From Agrostemma githago (Eukaryota > Streptophyta > Magnoliopsida > Caryophyllales > Caryophyllaceae), in assembly GCA_958450325.1 (NCBI GenBank), contig OY288245.1:61925441-61989440 (forward strand): a stretch of 64,000 nucleotides of DNA, in the 5' to 3' direction. How positions within the stretch are numbered: position 1 is the first letter of the stretch; the number at the start of each line of letters is the position of its first letter. This document shows, piece by piece, positions 35,401 through 46,418 of the stretch. Below the pieces are notes generated by a model. It did no database searches, was not told where the DNA came from, and saw only the letters and a list, made by a program, of their open reading frames with translations. The position numbers and the translations under genes were made by a program.

Positions 35401-38400
35401 TTGTTTGTCGACTTCTTCTTTTACCTTGAGAGACCACTCGGGCCTCATTCGGCGGAGCTTCTGCTTGACCGGTTTGCACCCATCTTTGATTGGTATGTGG
35501 TGCTCGGCTATTTCCCGGTCTATCCCCGGCATGTTCTTGTAGGACCATGCGAAGACATCCTTGAACTCTTGGAGGAGGCTTACGAACTGTTGTTTCTCCT
35601 CGGGATCTAAGGATAACCCTATCTTAAGTGTCTGAGGCTCTAAGGTTGTTCCCACATTTATGGACTCGGTTTCTTCGATTACCGGGTTCCGGGACTCCCT
35701 TTGCTCTAGTTGCTCGATCAGATGCGGAGGTAAGGGTACCTGTTCGTCTGGTTTCTCAATGTCATAGCATAAAACATTTTTAAAAGCAGAATTTGAAAGA
35801 GACAAGTCGTAAGCAGAACGGTTGTTATTATTGATTGAAAACTTGGAAAACAGCTCAAAGAGAGCAGCCATCTGATCATTGGTCAGTGGCGGGATAGGTA
35901 GGGCACTCGGGACAGACCCCGAAGTGCCAGCAGCAGGAATAATAAAAGGGAGGGGGGTTACAGGAGTGACTCTAGCACCGAATTCCCTAGACTCGACCTC
36001 AGACTCTGACTCAGACTCCGACTCAGACTCGGACTCAGACTCAGACTCAGGCATGTCTCCCTCTCCGGTGACCAGCTTGTAGATCCTTCCCTGACTGTCA
36101 GTCCACTTGACAGTCTTCCTCCAGGCCCTGTTTCCCGTCTCGGAACCAACATCCGAGATCAGCTTGGTCGGGTCAAACATGTTGCTGCGGAGGATCAGGT
36201 TGACCAGGTCTTCCTTTGGAGTTGGGGCTATGGTGTCTTCCCCAAATAGTAGCCCTAGAGCGGGCTCAACATCTTCAGCTCCGTTGGATTGGATGAGGGC
36301 GAACACGTCATCCGGGATGTAGTTGCAGTCCCGGGCCAAGTGGGTCCCGAGCTGCATAGCATTGGGTTGGTATAGACCAACCTGGATAGCCCCAAACACC
36401 GGTGTGACAAAGTAGTCAGCCAACCGTGGGCTATAAGGGCTCAAGTAGATACCCTTAAGGATGTTGCAGGCCTTTTCGATCCCTGCTCGGACAACATTGT
36501 CGGGGGTGATGTCATAACCAAGACCAAAGTGAGATTCTTCGTCTTTGAGAACCTCGATGATCTTCCCAGCTGGGAGATCGGGTCGAGAGGTAGCCCCCGG
36601 AAAGTACCCTAGGTTTTGGAGCATCATGTCGATACTCGTAGTGAAGTAAGGCCTAAAGAGGTACTCTTCCTCGATCATCCCCACAAAATCGAACCCCCAG
36701 AGGTCCGTGCGTCCCGTGGCGTTACAGCTAGCCACAGTCATTGGTATTGCCTCTAAAGTGATGACATCGTTGAGCAGAGGCATCTTGATCTTTCGGTGGA
36801 GGGTGGAGGACACCGCCTTGACCGCGTGGATCCAAGGCCTACCCAGGAGCAAGTTGAACGATGAGGTGACATCGATCACCTGAAACTCGAGCTCCTTCTC
36901 TATCGGGCCAGTGATGATGGTCAGTTTCACGGCCCCAGCTACCGACTTCGGGCTCCCATCGAAAGCTTGGATGGTCTGAGCAGTCGGAACATAGTCAGCC
37001 TCGGTAATGCCGAGGGCTTTTGCGGTCCTTAGAGGAAGGACGTTCACAGCAGACCCGTCATCAACTAGGGTCATGGGAAGGTATTTTCCTCGGCAGACCA
37101 CCGTGATTTAGAGAGCCAGATTATGGGTGGCCCTAAATGGTGGTAGGTCGGCTTCGGAGAAAGTGATTACCGGTCCTTCTTCCTTAGCCTTGCCTTTTAG
37201 GTGGGGCAAGACCGTGGCTACCATTTCAGCAGGGGTAACCAAAGAGTCAACCTTGATTTGATCGAGAGCCTTTGTGAGTGCTTCCCGATGTTCTTGAGAG
37301 CTAACCAGGAGTTGCCATATAGTGAGGTCAACTCGGGTCTTCTTCAATTGTTTCACAAGAGCCGTTTCAGCAGTTGGCTCTTCAGAGACGACTTCCGTAA
37401 TGACGGTTGTCGGGATAGGGGCGTCCCTAGAGCTAGTGGCTTGAAAGGGACGGCCAAGGTGGTTACTGGTTAAGACTCGAGATTTAGTCTTTCGAATCTC
37501 CTCGGCGGTGATGGGGACAGCTTCCCCTTTTGCGAGATAGACATCATCTTCGTCATCGAACCAGATCCCGTTCACTTGCGGGATAAGTGGAGAGATAAGG
37601 TGAGAACAGTCAATCACCTCCCCGGTAAAGATGGCGTGGGAGCTGAAAGGGTTCTCCTTGTTGCTAGGCTTATCTCCGGGTAGCGGGATTTTACCGCTTT
37701 CAATCAGGTCCTGAATCAAGTGCTTCAGCTTCCAGCACTTCTCGGTATCATGCCCATTGCCCCGGTGGTACTGGCAATAGGCTTGGGCATTGTAGTTCTT
37801 GGAGCGTCGCTCGACCGGAACTTCAGGAGTTGGGCCTATCGGTTGGATTAGGCCTTTTGAGGACAGCCTTTGTAAGGCATAAGTATAGGTCGTGCCTATA
37901 TCAGTGAAAACCCGAGGTGGGGTGTTCCTCTTGGACGGGGCATCTAGTAGATTAACCGCGTCGAAAATACTGCGGGTTGCAGCTTGAGGCTTGGTTGTGG
38001 AGGAAGAAGCCCCTTGGTAACCCTTAGCAGCGGCCTTGGTGAGGCCTTCCAGTCTCAGATCATCTTCAATCCTCATACCCATTTCAGTAAGGGTGGTGAA
38101 ATTGGGTATGACGGCATATCGGAGGTGAACCCGGTAGGATGGGAGGAGGTTCTTAACAAAGGCCTCCACTAAAGTTTTCTCACTGGGCTTATCGACCAGT
38201 TTCACGCTCTCGGCCCTCCATCGTTGAAGGTATTTGGTAAAACCTTCTTTCGGCTCCTGGGCCATAACTTCCAGAGATCTCATTGTGGTTTGGATCTCGG
38301 TGTTGTCAGCATAGTTCCGAGCGAACTCGGTGGCCACATCATCCCATGTAGGGTATTTCTTCGGGTCTAGCCTGTAGTACCAGGCCCGAGGGTGCTTTTC

Positions 38401-38820
38401 AAGAGACGCAGCAAAGAGGTTCTTGAACATGGTGGAGTCCACCCCTTTGATGGCCATGAACTCCTTGAAGGCCCGTACATGTAGTAACGGGTCTTCAGTT
38501 CCTTCGAACATAGGCAAACCGGTGAGGTTCAGGTTTGCAGGTAGCTTGTCACTTAGCGGGTTATACTCCCGACTGTTTTCCCGGTGAATGTTGTTACTCC
38601 CAGTTAAATGAACTTGTTCTTCCAGTCGGCGGACCGAGCTAACCAGTTCAGCTAAAGGTCCTGTAGTTCCGGTAGTAGGAGTCCTGTGCTCCACCGAAGC
38701 CAATCGAGTGACAATAGCAACTTGCCCAGCCCTCATTTCATTCAGTTGGGCATCGATGTCGGCCTGCTTCTCGATCATGGCATCAACGGAGGTTTTCAGT
38801 TCAGCTAAGGCAGTTTCCAT
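32407..38820 (-). CDS. gag-pol: Element B gag-pol polyprotein, one in-frame stop
   Basis: Start at 38820 (METALAELK). Gag: LTGLPMFEGTEDPLLHV..EFARNYADNTEIQTTM; zinc knuckle variant CQYHRGNGHDTEKC near residue 348. An in-frame TAA at 37108-37110 separates gag (570 aa) from protease; D has a Tyr codon there, so I regard it as a mutation. Protease core DDGSAVNVLP. A spacer of about 340 residues with a Ser-Glu repeat follows. RT has EVYVDDMIV near residue 696 of the second part; then RNase H (YLTTTETAMGAMLAQ), a second archaeal-type RNase H (YFDGASNFRGFGVGILL, NAAEYEAC, REENQFADALSKLA) and integrase (HCHNCQIFG, SDHGTHF, RPQTNGAVEAANKT). No other break seen; 2,138 codons in all. Confidence 0.92.
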
Positions 38821-40050
38821 CCTGCGAGTGTGTCTGGTTGATGGTGGCCTGTCTGTAAGAACACAACGTAATCAGAAACCGAACCCAGTCTTGGAATCAA
38901 AGAAAAAGAAAACGTCCCGAGCGACCCAAAAGGAAAGGAATGGGTGGAAAAGACTCGAGAAAGACATCTAGACGGATGACTCGTGGGTGGTATGACTTCC
39001 TTAGGATTTCGGCTTTGTGGGCCTAGTCCCGTTCGAAGGAAGGTCCACGTGAGGTTACTCCCCAGACTTTTGACTCGAGTGTATGGACGGACTTTCCTTT
39101 GTAGGGGTATGCCCTACGCGGGTTGGTCGTGCCTTGACAGATAAGGCGGACTCGGGAAAGGGAGGAAACTCGTGATATAAGATCGACGGAGTTTCGACGC
39201 TACAAACCTTCTACATACTATGCAAAGACCCGACACACGGATAGACGGTAGGTCCTACAATAAGGAAGGTTTATTTAGGAAAGTTGAAAGTTGGGGTTTG
39301 AATGCAAAAATGAACGAATTTCCGAGAGTTTTGAAAACTGAAAACGGAATTTCGAAAACCGAGATTAGAATTTTGAAAAGGAAAAATTCCGAAAATCAAG
39401 GTGGCGGGGGTGGAAATTCGAGAATTAAAACGGACAGCATGCCGACTACAGAAAAGGATATTTTGAGTCAAATCGTTGATCCTACATTTTGGCGGCATTC
39501 CGAGTTTTGAAAATTGGATATTTTGAAAAGGTGAGTCCCGAAATGGGCAGCATTTCGGGTTTTTCAAAATTGGGCGTTTTAGAAAGACGGGTGCCGAAAT
39601 GGACAGTATTTCGGGTTTTTCGAAAGGTGGGTATTTTTTGAAAGATGCAATTTTGAAATGACGATTTTTTTGAAAATTGACACGGAAACCAAGTAGCACG
39701 TAGTCAAACAAGCATTATAACGACGCTTATGTATGCTTTACACTAAGTCTCGGTCGGTCAAAATAGGGTCTATACCAACAACGATGGCTTTCTCATGTGA
39801 TGGACGGACTCCCTAAGCCGAGTTGGTCTTAGGACATGCCGCAAAACCGAGACGAGTTCCACCATCGATGTTTTTAGCGCACCCATGTAGGAATGCACCG
39901 CGGTATAGTGGGATGTCGGTCACAAGTAACCGGCCCGGGCAAAAATGGGTTATGCATGAATCATTAAACTAACGCGCGCACATTAATCTATGAACGATTT
40001 CTCTTCGAGTCTCACCCTAGGAACCCCGATGACATGTGGTACATCAGGTA
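38821..40050 (-). other. Element B 5' leader
   Basis: About 1.2 kb between primer-binding site and gag ATG. AT- and TTTTGAAAA-rich at 39270-39680. The segment at 39688-39770 (AACCAAGTAGCACGTAGTCA..) is conserved with D at 58480-58560 although the surroundings are not, so it may be a functional RNA element. No coding signal. Confidence 0.6.
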
Positions 40051-40068
40051 TCCCCAGCGGAGTCGCCA
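40051..40068 (-). other. Element B primer-binding site
   Basis: On the minus strand TGGCGACTCCGCTGGGGA, three bases inside the 5' LTR. It starts with TGG as required for pairing with a tRNA 3' CCA end, but it is not the iMet type. The tRNA is not certain (Arg is a candidate from other Tat elements). D has the identical site and C a near copy. Confidence 0.75.
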
Positions 40069-40071
40069 AAT

Positions 40072-42594
40072 TGTGGACATGACGTAGGTCCACCCCGACG
40101 CGGCGAAGCGCGGGTTTGGGTAGGCGAATGAATCTCGTGGTAAGATTGTTCTCGGGTTCGAAATTTAAGTCAAAATGGAGTCGCCACCGAATTTTGTGGT
40201 TATTCGGAACCATACGAGCCCACTCTATGTCGTTATGGGCTATACACAAAGTAAGCCCACTCCGATTTTAGAGTTTATGGGGCTCGTCCCTTTGCATTGC
40301 GATACCGATACCATCTATACCGGTAATCGTGTAAAGAATGACTCTCGTGCGCCAAGGGTTTCGGACATCCGGAAACCAAAGGTTCTGAGTAAGGGGTGAG
40401 GGTACGTGTTGGGAAGCCCACTAAGGACACCCAACCCCGCCCGCACATGGCGGCCTCTACTAAGACACCGTTCGTGTTCGTGTACGCGCGCTAGTAAATT
40501 GATTAAATGATATGCAAACAACGTTTTGTCTAAGCATGTGAATTTTGCGTTAACTACGTCATTTAATGCATCTTATTATTTGTCGGAATGATTTAACATG
40601 CGAGGTTCATTTATAAAGCTTAAAAGCAAATAAATAAACAAAGCTCGAAATATAAATAAAAGTAACGTACAAATTACACGGGCGGAAATACAACCCGGAA
40701 TTCACAATACAACATTGCGTAAAGAAATGAAATAAAAATAATGCGATATAATTAAAGGGACGGACCCGTATGTAAACTAGACCGCATAAATATGTAGGCG
40801 GACTAACCTCGATTAAATACGCATTATGTCGCATATTAAACGAAGGACGGGAACATGAGACTGCGGCATATTGCTAGCCTAATCTCACGTCTCGTAGTCT
40901 TATCCCGACTTATCGCGTCAAAGTGGTCAAAGTCGTTCTACGTGTCGTGATGTGTAGGTTTTGAAAAATGAGGAGGGTCATGCAATGGTCTAAAGTCGAT
41001 AAGGAACGGGGCTCGAAATATGTGTCCAAGCCCTCGGGTTTGCGGGTTATGAGACCCACTCGATCGAGTCATTGACTGACTCGGTCGAGTGTATCATTAG
41101 CGTGGCTACTGACCACTTTTTGGGGTGCTACTCGATCGAGTGGCCTATGGCACTCGATCGAGTGCCCCCTGTACGAGAGGTGGCTCGCTCGGTTTTATGA
41201 CTTGAAATCGATAGTCGGCCTAACCAAATACGAATATTGCGCGATTCGTACTTAGCTCGACCTCCGGTATTATAATCGTGTATGAACGAATATAATACCG
41301 TCATCGGGATTTTAGGAAAACGTTTACGTTAGATTAGGAAATTTTGAATTGGTGACGAAATGTATCCCTCTACGTCACGACATCGGAACTAACCCTTTCG
41401 GGTTATGTGATGTCGGTATTCGTGTCAACGGGTTTCGTACCAATTATGGAAATGGAATGAAATTCGTTCAACTACGACCGTTTGCGACCGCGTTACGCCC
41501 TTGAGTACATTGGGGCGGGGCTCCTCGAAAGGGCTCCACCTCCGTCGTTGCTCGTAAAGGGATTAAACGGATCTTAGGCAAACATCGTAGTCAAACGGAT
41601 TTTAGACCGAAATTTGATACTAGTTTTATATATACGCGGTATTATTAATATAATGACGATAAAACGATATAAAACAAAAAAATATAAAAGTATAGAAATG
41701 TTAGTGTTAGTGTTGTGACGATCATGATTACAATACAAAAATATGATGAATTAAACCTAAATAAAACAAGACAAAGAGATTAAAGCGGGGTTTAGGACAC
41801 CCTCAACATACATGCTAGTATAGACCTCGGAAATGGACTCGTGAATAGCGACAAAGCTTGGGAGTATCGAGGATGTACGCGAGTTAGGGTGTGTATGGAT
41901 GCTTGTGTGTATGTGTCGGTTTCCGAGGGTCAAGGAGGCTCGGAAATGGTGTTTTGTGCTTAGGGTTTGTAGTGTAGGTATGTAGGGTTGTAGTAGGGTA
42001 AAAGGTGACTGAAATTGTAGGGTGAAAGAGTGAAAAAAGAAGTGAAATGCATGGGGGGGTGAAGCGGTATTTATAGACTTCACCCCTCGACATAGGGGCA
42101 CTCGATCGAGTGGCCCTAGTGCACTCGATCGAGTGCCTTCACAAACGGGCCAAGCCCGGGTAAAAGAGGCTCCACTCGATGGAGTGGGGTCAATCCACTC
42201 GATCGAGTGGGTCAAACGGTTGAGCCAAAATAGGGAAGTTTTGACTTTGTTGATTTGGTTACTTTTTGAATTTTGATTTGTGCGCCAATCTGAACTTGGC
42301 TGACTTATGAGACGGTTTCGTCTTTGACCGGGTTTTGACCCGGTCGCCAAAAGTCGGGAATTATTTTTGGTGTCGGTTTTGGCCCAAATTAGTCTTATTT
42401 GACTCGGAACGACCCACTGGGCCTGAATTTGAGGTCTGTTTTGTGAGATTTTACTCCGCTAAAAAATCCATGTCGGATATTATGAATTCCGAGCCCAAAT
42501 CCGAGTATACTAAGTCATGTTGACGTCCGATCATCATCGGGTGTTTTTCGGAGACTACCATAGACACGTGGCAGTCAAAATGCAGGTGTCTACA
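40072..42594 (-). repeat. Element B 5' LTR
   Basis: Sense 5' end at 42594. TATA box TATAAATA at 42068-42075. The U3 palindromes lie at 42099-42112, 42122-42135, 42173-42186 (one arm mutated) and 42196-42209. A second group lies in the transcribed part at 41057-41164. Followed outside by CTTTA at 42595-42599. Confidence 0.93.
42068..42209 (-). promoter_or_regulatory. Element B LTR promoter: TATA box with four upstream palindromic sites
   Basis: In transcription direction, four CACTCGATCGAGTG-type sites occupy about 110 bp and end 23 bp before TATAAATA. The 3' LTR has the same arrangement (28884-29025). The position is that of enhancer or operator sites for a dimeric DNA-binding protein; that function is inferred. 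Confidence 0.6.
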
Positions 42595-42599
42595 CTTTA

Positions 42600-44658
42600 G
42601 AATTCATTTTTTTAAAACATTATCGTAAAATAAATTATAAAAATGAAATAATTAGATTCGTGGTAAAAAATGCTTTCATTAGAGTATAAATTTCATATCA
42701 TTTGTTTCATATTATGTGATGAATTTATAACATATAACAGTTTCAAATATATCCCACATCGACAAATTATAATATGATGATGAAATTCTATATTATAAAT
42801 AAAGAGTAATAATTATAATATCATTTGTTCTTCAATGTCTATCAAAAGTCTTTTGAATCTCAAAAAAAGTTTCTAAGACTATAAACTTAAGTAATTATCC
42901 TATATCGAGATGATGAAATTTTATATTATAAATAAGAGTTAAGTAATTATCCTACATCGAGATGATGAAATTTTATATTATAAATAAGAGTGTAATTGTT
43001 CGGTTTTAAATATCGACCAAGAAAAACTTTTAAATTATCCCACATTGAAAAATTATGATGGGAGGATGGAATTCTATATTATAAATATTAGTAATCATTC
43101 AGTTTTAAATATCGACCAAAATTTTTTTGATATATAAGACTGCAAAATTAAAATCATCCCACATTTACAAAATTATAGTGAGTTGAAGAATTTCTATTTT
43201 ATCCACAAGAGTAATGAAACTTTAAAATATAAATAAGACTAATCATTCGTTCTTAAATATCAATAAAAAAAATTAAGTCTTAAAAAGTCTCTTAATAAGA
43301 CTACAAACTTAACTGCAATAATCTCACATCGAAAAATTATAATAAGGTGAAACTTAAGTAAAACTATCCCACATCCGAAAAATTATAAAGTTTTATCAAA
43401 CATAAATCTTTTGAGTCTTAAAAAGGTGATGTGATTTTTTTATAATATAGAATCCGTTTAATAAGACTAAATAACGAAAAACTATACACTTGAGTAAAAT
43501 TATAAAAAGATGATGAAATTCTATATTGTAAATAAGACTAATTATAATGAGGTTATGAATTTCTACTAAATAAGAATAATCATTGTTTTTAAATATCAAC
43601 CAACAATATTTTGAGTTTAAAAAAATCTTGATAAGACTACAAGATTAAAATTATCCCACATCGAAACAGTTAATAAGGTACAGTGATGATTCTATATTAT
43701 AAATAAGATTACAAATTTTAGTTAAATTATCCCACATCGACAAATTATAATATGGTTATGGTTCTATATTATAAATAAGACTACTCGTTCATCCTTAGAT
43801 GTCAACAAAAAAACTTTTAGACTTAAAAAAAACTATTAATAAGACTACAAATAAAGTTAAATTAAAATTATCACATATCGAAAAATTATAATGAGGTGAT
43901 ATAATTCTACATAATCTTTCGTTCTTAGATATTAACCAACAATCTTTTGAACTTAAAAAAAGTTATAATTAAAGTATATAGTTAATGTATAATTATCCCG
44001 CATCGAAAAATTAAGATGGTGTGATGGAATTTTATATATTATAAATAAGAGTAATCATGCATCCGTCTATAAATAAAAGTTCTTAATTAGACTATATCTA
44101 AACTTAAATAAACTTAAATAAAATTATCCCACGTCGAAAAATTATAATAAGGTGATACTCCAATAAGATGATCAAATTCGATTATATAAATAAAGAGTAA
44201 TCGTCTATCATTTAACTTAGATATAAAAACAAACTCTTTATAAGTCTTCAAAATAGCTCTTAAAACTATAAGCTTAATTAAGTAATTAAATTATACCACA
44301 TCGAAAAATTATGATGAGGTGATGTAATTTTATATCATAAATGAGTAATCTTTTGATTTTAAATACCCCAACAATCTTTTGAGTCTTAAAAAACTTTTTA
44401 AAAAGACTACAAACCTAAAATTATCCCATATTGAAAAAAATTAAAATAAGGTGATGATTCTATATTATAAATAAGAGTAATCGTGTGTTTTAAAATAAGC
44501 TCTTAAGACTATAAACTTAGTTGAAATTAAGTTTGATTACTAATTACTAATATCATGTATTCGTCTTATTTATTATAATGATATAGATTGATCAAATTTC
44601 TTATTTAACGAATATACATCATCAATGTAATTAAGCCAATTAACCCGAAGCAATTAAC
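42600..44658 (+). repeat. Helitron interior: irregular repeats of an ATCCCACATCGAAAAATTATAA motif
   Basis: At least 14 degenerate copies of ATCCCACATCG(AA), usually followed by AATTATAAT..GGTGATG..TCTATATTATAAATAAGA and AATATCAACCAACAATCTTTTGAGTC, at irregular 50-190 bp spacing. No gene. The arrangement suggests repeated internal duplication of a unit of about 130 bp. Confidence 0.75.
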
Positions 44659-44685
44659 CCGTGCAGCGCACGGACTTTAATCTAG

Positions 44686-44892
44686 TATTTCTAATTGTAT
44701 GGGCTGCACGGCTTCGGAGCCGTAGGTTAGGTAGTAGGGTGTGGCCCCGGTGGGAGTTCGGTAGGAGGTTCGGTATCCCCATAATGCAAAGGGTATTTTG
44801 TTTGGCCAATCCCGATAGTTGTCTATCATTTTCTTAAGGATGGTGACGATGGTTTAGTTGACTGCCTCCACAACCCCGTTTGTCTGAGGTCT
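44686..44892 (-). pseudogene. pol: Tat element C: integrase fragment
   Basis: Homologous on the minus strand to B pol at about 32785-32995 (integrase after the catalytic Glu, through TPYYLTYG and WGYRTS-like sequence). It resumes at the T following the Helitron and is interrupted again by solo LTR E. GGTCT at 44888-44892 is E's left target duplication. Confidence 0.78.
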
Positions 44893-46418
44893 TGATGGAG
44901 GGATTTGTCGTGAATCCCAACACCAAGAAACCAACTAACCTAGGCTTGGTAGCAAATAGTAAGTCGGGTCGAAATCCTCAGGGACGGTAAGTCGAACTAA
45001 GATAAGCTATAATTCTAGACTAAGTTCAAGCAAAACAAGGGTGATTGATTAATGACTAAACTAAAGTCTATAATGCGAATTAAAAAGGCAAAACAAGCAA
45101 CCAATGATAATGGAAAGCGAGGTAAATCAATATAAGAAGAAACTAGGGCTAGGTCGGGTTCATGGATGCCAAGGAGATCAAGGGGAAACGGGGGTGCTAG
45201 CATGGTTTCATAGACTAGGTTACATTCGGACTCTCGCTACTTAAACGGCCTAGGGGTCACCTCACCACGCTCTCGCTCCTAGTAGAGGAACCAAACCTAT
45301 CACCAAACAAAGACATGCAAGAGAAGAAGTAAGAAAAACAAGGAATGATTGTCTCAAGTCTCACAAGCATTTCATCGAACATGTTGAGTGCAAAGCACTA
45401 GGAAACAACAAAAACAACAACAAGCATCACCCATCTCACCCTAATCATCCTTAATCACACCCGATTCCCCTACTAATAACCCTAGGGGAAAACTACTCAC
45501 ACATCATTAAACTAAGACTAACATGAACTAGAGAAACCATCATAAGAACAAACACATTCATTATGTAGACTAAACAAGGAGAAACAATAAACACAAGATA
45601 AAGATTGAAACTTTAATAACAATGAAAGATTAAGAGAAAATAGAGAAAAAGGATTATATCAACTAGAAGATGAATGAAAAAGATAGAAACTTGCATACAA
45701 GGAAACCCAAAAACATCCACCTAGGTTGTCAATCTTGATAGATTCTTCAAGAAATCCAAAAATACACAAGTAACTTGCTAAGATTAAGCTAAGATTAAAG
45801 AAAAATTAAGGAGGAATTAAGCTAAGGATGAGAATTTCTATCTAGGGTTTCGTGTCTAAAACATTACAAGAGGGGGGGTATATATAGGGTTGCATGAAGG
45901 GGAGGAATCGAGGAATCGAGTTGAGATAAGAACAGAGCCTCACGGCCGTGATAGGGGCCTCACGACCGTGAGCCTGTCCCCGTCCCTACCGTAAGTGGTC
46001 CATCACGGCCATGTCGATTTTGTATTCCCAGTCGGGAATACAGGTGACACATGGCCGGGACGAGCTCCAGTGAGTCGCTTTCTTTTGCACCTTCAATCAC
46101 GACCATGTAGGCTTCTGACACGGCCATCTAGGCCCCTACTTGCTCTTTCTTGGCTTCTTATCGATGCTCGGTGCTCTGTATTATTCTCAAGTGGGCTCCA
46201 AGGGACTCGAGATCAAGTTTAAGGCATCGAATCCCCATCGCTTCTCTTCATTTTCTCCATATGCTTCGGAAACGAGATGGAATAGTTCATGATAGGCCTT
46301 AGGAACCTAAAACACACTAGAAGAAGCGTAAGTAGCCTCGAAACCGCTCTAAAGAGCGATTCCATCAAAGAAAGCGGGACCAAACACGTGAAATAAACAC
46401 TACAAAACATGCTTATCA
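44893..46418 (-). repeat. Element E: solo LTR (1,526 bp) with perfect 5-bp duplication
   Basis: Ends TGATGGAG..GCTTATCA; GGTCT occurs on both sides (44888-44892 and 46419-46423). There is no internal domain, hence a solo LTR left by recombination. The only good TATA box (TATATATA, 45879-45886) has the upstream sites in the right place when read on the minus strand, so sense is probably minus. Family not recognised; clearly not the B/D LTR. It splits element C pol cleanly. Confidence 0.75.
45879..45971 (-). promoter_or_regulatory. Solo LTR E promoter: TATA box with TCACG-NN-CGTGA palindromes
   Basis: TATATATA at 45879-45886. Upstream in the minus direction lie TCACGGCCGTGA (45940-45951) and TCACGACCGTGA (45960-45971), 20 bp apart. 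Decayed versions such as TCACGGCCATG continue at about 46013 and 46095-46125. Confidence 0.5.

Larger units (their letters stand above)
26886..42594 (-). mobile_element. Element B: full-length Tat-lineage (Retand-like) Ty3/gypsy retrotransposon (15.7 kb)
   Basis: LTRs of 2,525 and 2,523 bp, ends TGTAGACA..TGTCCACA in sense, and a perfect CTTTA duplication at 26881-26885 and 42595-42599. Sense order (right to left): 5' LTR, primer-binding site, long leader, gag-protease-RT-RNase H-second RNase H-integrase, noncoding block, a gene on the opposite strand, polypurine tract, 3' LTR. The additional archaeal-type RNase H and the antisense gene mark the Tat lineage. I count about 20 LTR differences by eye, so identity is about 99% and the insertion is recent. 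Confidence 0.95.
26838..44685 (+). mobile_element. Non-autonomous Helitron, split by element B
   Basis: The 5' end is TCTACTATATTAATG after an A (26837). The 3' end has the stem CCGTGC-AGC-GCACGG at 44659-44673, eight bases, then CTAG at 44682-44685 before a T, so the element lies between A and T as Helitrons do. Without B it is only about 2.1 kb (26838-26885 and 42600-44685) and has no Rep/helicase frame. The interior is AT-rich and built of irregular repeats. Confidence 0.62.

Noticed and set aside
35879..36082. Plus-strand frame with Ser-Asp repeats
   Set aside because: Antisense shadow of the Ser-Glu repeat of element B pol.
39220..39711. Open frames on both strands of the B leader
   Set aside because: They arise from TTTTGAAAA-rich low-complexity sequence and are not shared with D.
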